Origin: Colletotrichum lupini
Taxonomy: Eukaryota; Ascomycota; Sordariomycetes; Glomerellales; Glomerellaceae
NCBI RefSeq assembly: GCF_023278565.1
Contig: NC_064672.1
Coordinates: 1,798,001-1,862,000, forward strand
Length of the DNA stretch: 64,000 bases
Direction: 5' to 3'
The position numbers and the translations under genes are program-made. The notes below the pieces were generated by a model that was not told the DNA's origin, did no database searches, and saw nothing but the letters and a program-made list of their open reading frames with translations. Shown piece by piece: positions 27,936 through 39,500 of this stretch (position 1 is the stretch's first letter; every line of letters starts with the position of its first letter).

Positions 27936-28050
27936 AAGAAGTATAATAAGAGCTATAATAAGAGGTATAATAAGAGGCATAGCGGGAGCTATAATAAGAA
28001 GTATAATAGGAGCTATAATAAGAGGCAGAGTAAGAGGCGAAGTAAGGGGC
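27936..28050 (+). repeat. 12-bp tandem repeat in the 3' tail of the chromodomain gypsy element
   Basis: About nine imperfect 12-bp units of the type AGCTATAATAAG / AGGTATAATAAG. The plus-strand reading would be a basic tetrapeptide repeat (Ser-Tyr-Asn-Lys / Arg-Tyr-Asn-Lys type, if TAA triplets descend from CAA or AAC by RIP). It lies downstream of the chromodomain, where fungal gypsy elements normally have only a short untranslated stretch. Confidence 0.6.
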
Positions 28051-29921
28051 GTAACGCTATTATTATTAATAATAAGTCGGGGATAGGGGACGTTATTTAA
28101 AATAACGCTCTTATAGTCTTAATTAAGCTAAGGGACCTTAGTAATATTAATATTTATAAGGAACTTATTAATATTAAACTACTTATTATAACCCGTAGCT
28201 TTAATTTTAATATAAGTAATAGCCTCGTTAAGCTATTATAGAGCCTTTATTTAGAATAAGAGGAGCGTAATATTAACCTTATTAAAATTTAAAATAATAT
28301 AACTAAGGGCTAGGGTACCCTCGTTTATACTAAAAAGAGTGTCGTAAGTAGGGGTTAGTAAGTTATTAATATTAAAGTAGTAGCGCTTATTATAATATTA
28401 AAAAAGAGAATTCTTTAAGTTACTACCGAGCTCTTTAAATTTAGTATCCTCGCGCTAGGACTTATTAAATTTAAATTTAAAGTCGTCCCGCTCGTTATTA
28501 TTATTAAGAATATAATTAGTAATAAGAGTACGCTTTTTAATAAGAGTCTAAGTCTTGGGATTATAAGAAATAGGGGTAGCGCTATATATAATAATAATAT
28601 AAATAAGTACTTTATTTATTAAGAACTTAATAACGCGTTTATAAAAAGTAAAGAAAGTAGGAAACTCCTAGATATATATAATAATAACGCCCTTAGGAGT
28701 CTTTTTATAATACTAAGTTAGAGCGTTAAGGTTATTTTATAAAGCGGTTATATAGCTATTATTATAAAAATAAGCTAGCTAGAAGCGACTAAAGTAAGAG
28801 ATAATTTTAGTCTTATTATTAGTATTAAGGATACTAGCTTAAGAAGAGAAATCTAAGTTAATAAAAAGAAAATTTACTAAACGATTATTAATAACTTATT
28901 ATAATTAAGATTAATAAATTTAAATACTCGTAGTTTGTAGCGAGCTCTTAGAGAATAGCCTATTTAAAATAGACCTTTTTTACTTTATTACTTATTAATA
29001 AGTTAGTAATATAAGTAGTAACCTTCTCTTATATATTAATAATATAGCTAAAAATATAAAGAACGCGGCTGCGTTTATAAAAGTTAAGGCTACCTTACTC
29101 CTTAGTATTATAGAACTTTATAAAAGTATTTTAAGTAAACTAGGCAGCGCTATATAGCTCCTTCGGTATTTAAAAAATATTATTAGTTAATATTTTAGTA
29201 ACAGATTAGTAAGGACTTAATAACTTACGGCAGAATACTTCTTCTTATTAATTTAATAAATAATATACTTAGTAATATAAGTACTAGTAATATAAATAAG
29301 CTTATCGATATTATAATATAAGCTAGCTAAGTAGCGTATATAAAGAGTACTACCGCGGAGACTATAGAAGCCTTTTTTAAAATTATATTTTATATTAAGT
29401 ATATCCTAGATATGCAAAATAGTAAATATTTCGGCGGATACTTAGTAATAATATAATAAAAGAGTCGTAATTAAGAAACGATACGGAATTAGAATATTAT
29501 AAGAAGAGAAGTATAGTTATATAAAAAAGAATTCGCAAAACGGTTACTAAAAAAAAAAAAAAAAAAAGTAAATACGCAACTAGTAACAGGGGGAAAATCT
29601 TTTATTATACTTAATAGCTTAGTAATAATAATAACCGCGAGGTTAGGTAGGCTCTTATATATTACGATAGTTAGAATGTTTTATTATAAATATATATTAC
29701 TAACTTAGTAACTAATTAGCGCGCTATTACTAAATAATAATAATAAGGTATCCGTTAAATAAAGAAATAGGAGCAATACCTTATTCTTAAGTAAAAAAGA
29801 ATATTATTAATACCTTACGGAATTTATTATAAATAACGACGTTAATAGCTTTATTATTAGCGTTAAAAGAAGATATTACGTAATAACTTTAGGGACTAAA
29901 GTTATATAAGAGGGGAGTAAT

Positions 29922-30111
29922 TATAATAAATTCGGGATATAGTTAATAATAAGACGCTAATAACTTAGTAATTAATATACGGATCGTATTATAAAAGAAC
30001 TTTTTAAAAAGCAAAGCCCTTATAAAAGACTTTATAAGCTTTAGTCTTATAATATACCTATACCTATATTATAACCTCGCTAGTTAAGTACTTATAACCT
30101 AATCTCTTATA
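29922..30111 (+). repeat. 3' LTR of chromodomain gypsy element
   Basis: 190 bp, pairs with 22038-22227. Directly preceded by a polypurine tract. Confidence 0.88.
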
Positions 30112-33100
30112 GGAGTATATTTTAATAATATTAATAACTTACTAATTAAGGGAGATGTTATAGTACTTATTATTTATAAATAGGGATACCTTTAGCTTCT
30201 ATTCCTTAATAATAAAAAAGCTATTATTAACTACTTAACGAAGGGCGAATTACGCTACTTATATTAGCGCTTTAGTTACTTTTCGGTTCCTCGTTTTTTA
30301 AAGCTATTTTAGTAGTTTAGTAATAATATAGAAATCGTAGCCCTCGAGAAGCTTATAAAGATTTATTAATAATACTAACTTAACGCTATTACCCCTAGCT
30401 AATTTAAATTCACTTTATAAAATAATTATAATTTTAATTATAAAGTCGTAATTAACGTAATATACTTAATAGATTTAGTCTATCGAGATACTAGGAGTAT
30501 CCATTAATACTGTGTATTAATACTATGTAATTAATATTAAGAACCGCCCGAGCAACTAGCAAAGGCAGAATAAAAAAACAAATACTTAATAAATTATAAG
30601 GGTACTAACTAACTAGTACTTTACGTTATTAATACTACTACTTCTTTTTAAGTAGTAAGGTTCTTTGCGGATATAATTACGAAGTATATTTAAAAAGCTC
30701 TTTAACTATATTAAATCGACGTCTATCTCGGTCCGCTAAACTAAATTATTATATATATTAATAAGAACTTTAGCGCTATAGAGTTTAAATCTTTTACTAA
30801 ATTTATATTTATTAAAGTTAAAAAAGTACTTATTAAAGTTTATAATAATATTAATAAGGCTAAGAAATACTACGTAGTACTTAAAAAAGTATATAATATT
30901 ATTTAAAATAAGTACTTATTAATAAGCGTAGAGGCTATACTTTAGGCTATAATTAAAGTAGTTAATAATATAGTTAGCCCGAATAGCCTCGTTCTTATAC
31001 TCCTCGTTTTTAGAGCTTTTTTACGTACTTCTAACGAACTTCTATCGTTACTAAATATTACTTAACGTATAGAAATAATTAAGAAAGTAATAAGGGAAGT
31101 CTATAGACTTTATATTAATAAGTAAATAAACGAGGTACTAGTTATTTAAAATAAACTAAATATTTCTTATATTATTAATTTATTATTATAATTAGACGTT
31201 AAAGTTTAGTAAAAAGGTAAGGGATAAAAAGGCCTATTTAAGCTCGTTTTAATAAATAGTACTACTTATATAATAAAATTATTTTATAGCTTAATAAGTT
31301 TTTAAGCTATTATAGTTAAACCTTAATACTTAAAAGAGGTTAACCCCGAGCTATTAATTACGATAATAAAGTACGTTAACCGCTTATTAATCCCTATAAT
31401 TAACTAACTAACTAATAATAGTATTATTATAAATAAAGTCCTTAATAAGATCGTTATTATAATTAATAATAACCCTTTATTACGGAATAAGAGGACTAAA
31501 AGAATATTAATATAGTATAGCTATAATAATATTTTTATAACTACGACTTACTTTATATTTAAAAAAGAGGTAAATCTTAAGCTAGTTATTAAGCTCCGTA
31601 ATAAGGGTATTATTATTACCCTAAGAGTACTTTTTATAAAATCTATTAATAAAGAGCTTTTAGGATTAATAAAGAGAGGGGTAATTAAATTCGTTTAATT
31701 TAGCCCTAAATATAAGAATATAAGGATATTTAAATCTCGATTTATTAATAAAATTAAGAACCTAAAACTTAACCCTATTAAAAAGTCTTATTTAGTTATA
31801 TAAAAGTATAATAACGAGGAGAAAAAGGAGATCTTTACGTAATTATTAATAATTTAAAGAACTAATTAATAACTAATCCTCGCTCTAGCCCCGACCCTAA
31901 TTTAAAAAGGCTATATTATTTAATTATAAAACATTACTTAAGTATATATATAATTAAACTAACCTCTTTATTATAAGGTTTTTACTTAATTACTAATTTA
32001 GATCCGTTATTTATACCCTAAGGGTATTATTTTATATATTATATAGTTATTATATAGTCTTATAAAATCTAATACTTATTAATAAGTAATATATAGTAAG
32101 TATTATTTAAAAATACTCTAAATAATAATATTTACGTTCGATCTATACTTATTAATTTCGATAAAAAAAGCGGATTATTTAGTATTATTAGTATATAGAT
32201 TAATAATATTATTAAACTATTAAATAAGACTTTTAGTTAAAAAAAAGAAACCGAGCTTAAGCGCACTAAGTTATTAACTAAACTAAAGTAATAATTATTA
32301 GTTAACGAGCCGCTTATTTTTAATAATAGGATTATTTTATTAAAAAGTATTAATATAGTACTTAGATAAAAGAACTAAGGGAAGAAGCTTAAGTAAGTTA
32401 ACCCTTTAGTATTAAATATTAAATAATAATTCGTTAAGTAATAAGCTCGAAGTACTTATATTATATTAATTTACTAACCAAAAATAGCTTTTAATACGTC
32501 GTTTATTACTTAATACTAAGTAGATTTATTATTTATTAACTATACTACGCTAAACTATTATATTAAATAATAAATAGATTACTTAGACCGAGGGCTTATA
32601 TTTATATTATTAAATCTAATTATAACTAAACTCTTCGTTTTTATAAATAAGTTATTTATCAATAATACTAATTATACTTTATAACTAAGTTATATTATTA
32701 TCCTTACGAATAAAAAATAGACTAATAAGAGCTTTATAATTAATAATAATATTATTTACTATAGCTCTACAAAAAGTAAAAGGATTACCTAGAGCGTATT
32801 AATATTAGAAGTTTATAAAATAGTTATAAATATTAACGTTACTTATACTATCTTAACTACCCTAGACCTTATTACTAAATAACTCGACGTTTTAAAGATC
32901 CTTATTATAATTTATATAGATTCATATTTATTATATAAATACTTTATTAAGCTAAGTATTATAAAAAAAAAGCGCTTTATAATAAATATTATAATACTTA
33001 AGTAATTATATAAACGCCGCGAGCTTTATAAGATCTGTTAGATTAATAATAACGATAGCTTAGTTAATAAGTTTATAAAAAGTATACTAAATAAGTCCCT

Positions 33101-33542
33101 CGAACGATTCGTTAGTAAAAGAATTATTATAATTAAAATAAAAAGATAAGTAATATATAATTAAAATAATAATATATTATAAGCGGTAAGTTATTTATTA
33201 AACGTATATACCTCTCGGGCTTTGGCTTAAAGAGAAATATACGTATTTAGGATGTAATTAAATTAATAAAAAGCTCTTTTTTAATTACGCTAAATTTAAC
33301 GATTTTTAAGGAGTTTAGGTATATAAATTATATATATTAAAGGATTAGGAAGTAATTAGAAGGAGGGAATATTAAAATTTTTATATAAATAATTATAATA
33401 AAAGCTATATTAAAAATTTTAATATACGGCTTTAAGTATTTTTAAATAGGGGATTAATTATAGATTTTATTACTAATTCTTATTAACGGGGGACCTAGCC
33501 CCTATTCTAGCCTTTTTTATTATAAAAATAAAAGACTATTAA

Positions 33543-33768
33543 TATTAGATTACGAAGTAGAAAAGGGGCCTTATTAAGTAGTTAAAATAGGGGTAATAAG
33601 TAAGTAGTCTGGGCCCGTATAGACGGACCCTTCTATTTACTTATACTTACTAAGGGACCGCGGGCTCTACCCACGATCTTCCCCTCCTATACACATACAA
33701 TAGACCTATACTGACCTATTGACCTAGTCGCGACCGAAAGGTCTGACCTGCCTACGTGTATACTAACA
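33543..33768 (+). repeat. 3' LTR of outer copia (family B)
   Basis: 226 bp, pairs with 12353-12578. The inner start is mutated (TATTAGATT for TGTTGGATT). The outer 60 bases keep GACCTG, GTGTA and CTAACA and are the least mutated part. Confidence 0.9.
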
Positions 33769-33773
33769 AAAAG

Positions 33774-34617
33774 CAAACTCCCTAATACTACTGCGCAGTG
33801 CCTCAAACGGACCAATGCCATCATCTCTAGTACGGCTCCTTGCAAGAGATATACGAGCTTTTGTCATCCTCCAATTCACCAATGTTGTTTTTATTTATAA
33901 AGATCGACCCGATCAGCGTCGAGCACTTGGCCAAAGTTTGATTAGTGTCCTGCAGCTTCGCCCTGTGGCCCACCCCCTTTCCCCGATCATGGCATTCTCC
34001 CCAGAATTTCCCGGTACCCGACGCCCCGGCAAGTTACCTCCTCCTCGCACTTCGAGGCAAATATAGTGACTTGTTGGTCGCGGCGGACGCCGTGGAAACG
34101 GCGGTGACTACCAAGAATAGACCGAATAGGAACATTTCTAGAGTACTGAGTACTACCTTACTGCTCACATCATGCACTAGGCCCAACTGCCCAGTCCGTT
34201 TACCCGTGCCATCGAGCATGCTCTGAGACATTGCTTCGATGGCGACACGAGCCGCAGCGCCACCCGCTTGAGTCGGAGCCGTGCATTCGGCTGGCACGGG
34301 TGACCCGGGACCGCCCAACGATGTCATGCCCAGGCGACTTTCGCCTACGGAGATATTCTTTGGGGATCCTGACGTCGCCTCGTACGAAAATAGACATGGG
34401 AGTACAGACGACAAGGGTCTCTTGCAACGTTCATTTGACGTTTGTGATGGAAATGCTTAAAAACATCAGACAAACCCCTTCTCGCCTACTTCATTCCCTT
34501 CTCCCTACAGTCAGACATACTCTAAGCAACTTTACTTCCGATATATCCAAACATCGCAGCTACCCTGTACGATCTAATCAACTAAACTTAATACAAACAT
34601 CTACCCAATTTCTCAAG
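33774..34617. other. Promoter region of the NIS1-like effector
   Basis: About 840 bases of normal composition between the end of the retrotransposon nest and the effector start. No separate gene is supported; overlapping open frames of 75-126 codons on both strands show no recognisable domain. The last 150 bases before the ATG are pyrimidine-rich (CTTCTCGCCTAC, TTCCCTTCTCCC), as usual for fungal leaders. Confidence 0.5.
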
Positions 34618-35116
34618 ATGCAGTTCCGCGCTTCTCTCGCTGCCGCCGCCGGCCTCTTCGCCATGGCCAACGCTCGCATCTACGGCACCGCCTTCCCCGA
34701 GACCGTCAAGGCCGGTGATGAGGTCCAGGCTATCATCGAGACTGAGAACTACATCCAGACTGTCGCGGATATCGCGATTGCCTTTGGAATCGCCCCCGAG
34801 GCCTCCGCCTACCCCGGAACTCTCGGCCAGAACGTCTTGGGCTCATTTTACCTCGGACCTGGTATGTTTTCTCGAGACAGCTACGCTGATACTTTGCCGC
34901 CGTTTCCTAACACACGATATAGAAAAGTCCAATGTTCTCGACAACATCACCGAAACGGTCACGATCCCTGCTAGTCTCGCAGCTGGCAAGTACGTTGTCT
35001 CAGCTGGCCTGTATAGCTTGTACGGCGCCTCCTCGTCCTCGACCCTGTCCAACTACAACGTCACCGTCATTGTCGGCGACGCGACCAGTGAGACTTACGT
35101 TGGCAGCCAACAGTAA
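34618..35116 (+). CDS. NIS1: NIS1-like small secreted effector
   Basis: Small secreted protein of 145 residues from two exons, 34618-34861 and 34923-35116, with a 61-bp intron (GTATGT...TAG). Residues 1-20 are a clear signal peptide ending ANA, followed by RIYGTAFPETVKAGDEV. The mature part has no cysteine and looks like a beta-sandwich, with segments NYIQTVADIAIAFG, YPGTLGQNVLGSFYLGP, and GKYVVSAGLYSLYGASSS followed by NYNVTVIVGD. This pattern fits the NIS1 family of plant-pathogenic and other ascomycetes, whose members act in the plant apoplast and are reported to target immune receptor kinases. Family assignment is from memory of the pattern. The gene is isolated, 850 bp from one retrotransposon and 1.2 kb from another. 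Confidence 0.78.
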
Positions 35117-36317
35117 GTTCGATTGATCACGATCACGAGAGCATCTCATTGCATATAAATGGCGTCGGACTTTGATTTCCACTTTCATGCCTGTAGGAGG
35201 GTTCATTGCCCAGAGTCGATCACGTCTGAGCTGGGCTATATATTGGCAGAAACTTGACATTTACGCACATCCAAGGCCAAGTTGGCCATTATTACAAATA
35301 CATTCGAGATTACCTATCATGTGACTCTGTTACTAAGAACCCGCCTGTTCTCAGGCTCGGAGCTCCAGCCCGTACTATTGCAACCTGCGCAGATAGCAAC
35401 ATCTGGGGGGACAGAGTAGAGCTGGAATTGAGAAGGTACCCGCAGCACCGCACTGATGCCTTGCAAGCCCTGTAGCCGCTGAAGCCCACCCCACTGAAGA
35501 CCTCGGCTCACGATTTTTGACACATGTCGATTTGAACGTGAACATGATGTCTGAGCTACCAAGCACTGATTCTCGCATAACGATTGCAACACTCCCACGC
35601 TAGGTACACATCGAGTGCAGCTTTACTGGAGAGCGAAGACGCCTTCTCATCATACATGTAAGTACGAGGGTCATGAGCAGCGATGTAGTGGTATTGAATC
35701 ACCGGGTCCTTCTTTCCATTGTACTAGGTTGTGGGTACTTGCAGGTTCACTAATCTTAGTGGCCGCGAGCATGCCAGATTCACATGAAGGATAGGCAATC
35801 CGGTATCTCTGGCGGTCTGATCATCTGCTGTCTAAATGGCCGATTTTTTCTTCTCGAAGAGCACGATATATAGAGCTTAAGAAAGTAGCGCGTATCTGTG
35901 GCAGCTTTCAATAAGGTCTCTTGATAACAAACATTGTGTGCTCCCACACTAGGTTGCATTGTCCTCACCAACCTTTCAGCCGTACCTTTCAAAATCACGG
36001 GGATCAACATTGTCGAGGAATCTCTGTAATTGATTGATGATCGTTTCACTACCAAACTATCTTTGAGCTATGGAGATCGGGGGATAAATATTTAGAAGAT
36101 GTCATCGGTTTACACACACTCGCCAGTGGCGCAGCAGTCATTGCCTGGACTCTACGATATCGTTACAAATTTTTGCTCCCATGAATTCGGAACCACGCTT
36201 CTTCGTTTGAATTAGTCTTCGACCCCAGTCACGATATCTCAACTAAGGTGAGGTAGGTTGATTGCTTTCCTGGACACCTGATCGTTTCCCTAGGCTCCTC
36301 ACTTATCGAAATGCTAT
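35117..36317. other. Intergenic stretch between effector and copia copy A2
   Basis: No gene recognised; open frames of 67-93 codons have no domain or signal peptide. The last five bases, GCTAT (36313-36317), are the target duplication of the next element. Confidence 0.5.
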
Positions 36318-36522
36318 TGTTGGTATCCCTATTATAGGGTAGTTAGTTCGAACCGTAGTTGACGAAGAGATCAATTGAACTATATGAATATCTACGTAGT
36401 AGGTATAAAAAGGAGGTTCTAACCGTAGGTTAGGCTGGCTATAATAATCGTAAATAGGGCCCCTAATTAGCCCCTGCGTAGTCGGCTATATGCCGCGGTT
36501 AAATTAGATTTCTAATCCGATA
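36318..36522 (-). repeat. 3' LTR (left copy) of copia copy A2
   Basis: 205 bp, pairs with 43194-43398. The outer end TGTTGGTATCCC is well preserved, as is the next 70 bases. Confidence 0.9.
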
Positions 36523-39500
36523 CTAACTTTCTCTTTCTTTTATCGATTTAACTATTATAGTTAGAGGTATAATTTGACCTCGGGCCCGTTTATTAGGTCG
36601 TCTCCTTTTCCCTCTTTTCGTATAACCTATTCCTCTATTCGTATAGTAACTTTTCCGCTACTTATAAATTACTCTAATCCCTTATTTAGTACTACTTTTA
36701 TAAAAGCGTTTACGAGGTTATCTTTACTATTAATCTAACGGATCTTAAGTATTTTGCGCCTTTTATATAATTACTTAAGGGCTATAATATTAATTATAAG
36801 CCTCATTTCCTTTATTATTCCTAATTTAACGAGGTATTCGTATAGTGAGTAAGAATTAGTATAAATAACCGTTAGAATAAATAAAAAGCTAATTCGATTA
36901 GTAATTTTCTTTAGCGTCGTTAAAATCGCATAGGAGAGGTTAATATTATTAATTATATTATAAACCTCCGACGCTAGTATACTTCTCGTTACCCACTTAT
37001 TTTTAGTTAACGAGTAGTAAATTATATTACTATATATAATAAATTCGCTCTTACTTATACTCTCGTTAATTAGGATAATAATATATTCTAATTACGAGAA
37101 AAGGTCGTTATTATTCGTAAATAACTTATTAATAAAGACGTAGAGCTTATTAGTCGTAAGGTTAATTAGGTAGTAAACGAGACCTCGATCGAGATTTATT
37201 TACTACTACTTAAGCTACTTATTAAGTATTTTAACGTTTTATTTAATTAAATTTATAACTTACGCTACCCTAGCGTAGTTAAAAATTACCTCGGGCTAAT
37301 AAATACTTATAATATATACCCCTCGTACGAGCTTAGCCTTATACTGCTTTTTAACGTTAGTTACGTTTAGATTAACGAGGTTAATCTTCTCGCCCTACCC
37401 CTTTTATTAAAAAATAACGGTTTCCTTTTTAATTATAAAAATCCCGCCGTTAAATACTAGGGGGGTATTTATTATAAGGACCTCTTTTAGTTTTGCTATA
37501 AAGCCCGCTTTTTAAAGCTTCTTATCCTCTTTTTTAATAAAGTTAATATTAAATAAGCTTAATATATCGTTAGTTTATATTCTAATAATCCTAAATTAAT
37601 CGCCTTCGTACTCTATAACTAGTAGGCACGGGTCGTATATAGAGGTAATTATTAATAATTAATTAATATAAAAATCGTAGTAAGTAGCTTATTAATAAGT
37701 GCCCGATTTTGCGAGCTTATATAGTAGCTTAAGTACTTTAATAATCGTGCTTTTTAAGTACTTACTAGCTATTTCCTTTAGTAAATAGGCTAGGATTTTC
37801 CTTATAAGCCCTATGGCCGATTAGGTATATGCCTAGGTAATATTACGGCTCTAAATCTCGTATCCCTTCTTTCGTAGCGATACTATTAGTACTATTATTA
37901 ATCGTTAGCTATAGCGCTATATAATAAGCGATTATATAAGTAGCGTCGCCTTTTTAACGTCGCTATACTTTTAAATTACGTATCTATACTTTTCGTACGG
38001 CTAGGGTATTCTTTTCCTTTTAATTTTACGAACTATTTATAATTTAAATATGCAGAGGTTTATATATTTTTCTAGGTTGTATAGGATAAATCGATAGACC
38101 CCTTAATTACGAAGAGTGTTTATTTTAATAAGATCTAATCCTTTATACGGCTTTTTAGTAGTTATAATTATGCCTTCCTTACGTAGTTTAACTACTAGCT
38201 CGAAATTAGCTTTCTTTTTTGCTATATAGAAGGTATTAATTACCTCGTTATTAGTAATAAATTGCCGCGTTAGGGCTTACCGTCGTGGTTTTTTATAACG
38301 TCTTACCGGTAGTATTAGTGCCCTTTTAGTAATTTCCTTTTCCTCGTCGTCTATTAGTACTACTACGACGATTTTATTAAGGATAATTTCCTATGCCTCT
38401 ACCGCGGGTTATATAGTTTCCCTTAGCTCTTTTTCTTTTTATAAGTTAGAAATTACCTCGTTAGGATTTATATAGTACGGTTTAATTACTATAATTAATA
38501 TTTCGAGAGGCTAGTTATAATTTCTCGCGATTATATAAGAGCGCTCGTTAACGGAAATTAACTTATATAGCCTAGCTTATTATTAAGTAATTTCGTATTA
38601 TATTTATATATCCGAATTTAGTAGTATATTTAAATTATCCCCTATATTAGGCCTATTGCGCGTAGTAATTACCTCGTTAACTTACTTTTTTATATTTATT
38701 TTGCGTAGTACTTATATTACTTTTTTAACTACTTAGGCTCGTTAGCTTACGCTTAGTAACGGTAATAAGGCTAAGGTCGTTTTTAAATATACTCTAAATA
38801 CTAATAGCGTTAGTATAAGTCCGTTAGGCCCTATAGTATTATTATAGTATTTAAGTACTATTTAGAGGTATTCGTTATTAGTAGAATCCGGATTTTCCTT
38901 TTTAATAATTCTAAACGCCCTTTTTAATTACTAGTATGCCCTTTTTACCTTTTTAATGCTATAGTGCGCTTTAACGGGTACGACTTTTAGCTATATACCG
39001 TAGGCCGTTATATTATCCCTAAATTTTACTAACTTAAAGCTAGTATTAGCGTTAGTTCTAATACTATCTAGCGGTCCCTAGTATATATCGATCTAGCTTT
39101 TTCGTAGGGCTACTTATACTATCTTTACTTATAGATCCCGGAGGAATTGCCTTATTTAAAAAAATATAACTACGTCGATTATATATAGTACTAGCCGACT
39201 ATTTAAGTAAAAGATATCGACGACGATTTCCTAGTTAAAGTTAAGCTTATTACGCAATTTAAACTTAAATTTGCATAGGCTTTGCGTATTTATTTAGTAT
39301 TGATAGTATATTTTTATTAACTACTTTAGCGCCCCTATTTCGATATTATTATTACTTAATTACTTTAGGAAGTTATATAGCTTCGTAACTAACGGGTACC
39401 CGAATCTCCGGTATAATTTTCTAAGCTTATTTTCCGTTAGGTAATTAATTAACTTCGTATCGTTAGTAAGCTTTATAAACGTATACCCCTATTATCGTTC

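Larger units (their letters stand above)
22038..30111 (+). mobile_element. Chromodomain Ty3/gypsy retrotransposon with long 3' tail, nested in outer copia
   Basis: 8074-bp element with 190-bp LTRs (22038-22227 and 29922-30111) and target duplication GGAAT/GGAGT (22033-22037 and 30112-30116), which differ by one G-to-A change that RIP would explain. The plus-strand reverse transcriptase is recognisable at about 24640-24810: AFRSQYGYFKY, then KLTN.P.TF and YINDLIIYL, the decayed YLDDILIYS box. A chromodomain-like segment after the integrase lies near 27310-27480 (KVKRIL then YNI..NRLGN and later EYFKR). A polypurine stretch (AAGAGGGGAGTAA, about 29907-29919) precedes the 3' LTR. Between about 27540 and 29906 there are 2.4 kb not explained by gag-pol. 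All frames contain stops. Confidence 0.85.
12353..33768 (+). mobile_element. Outer Ty1/copia retrotransposon (family B) carrying two nested gypsy elements
   Basis: 226-bp LTRs at 12353-12578 and 33543-33768 (TGTTGGATTACG...ACTAACA) are flanked by target duplication AAAAG (12348-12352 and 33769-33773). The element's own sequence is in three pieces, 12353-14676, 20973-22037 and 30112-33768, about 7.0 kb in all, a normal copia length. A decayed Gag zinc knuckle appears around 21353-21411 (CF.YYK..Y.L.K....E.R, resembling the CFVC..PGC.S..H pattern of fungal copia elements). Near the 3' end (32625-32840) the RNase H region reads LFVFINKLFINN...YTL...YYSSTKSKRITRSV. Stops occur throughout and CA/TG is almost absent inside, so it is inactive. 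Confidence 0.88.

Noticed and set aside
27936..28050. Possible CRISPR-like array
   Set aside because: The 12-bp units are contiguous and imperfect without spacers, in a fungal retroelement; it is a tandem repeat.
33815..34427. Frames of 75-126 codons upstream of the effector
   Set aside because: No recognisable feature; treated as promoter.
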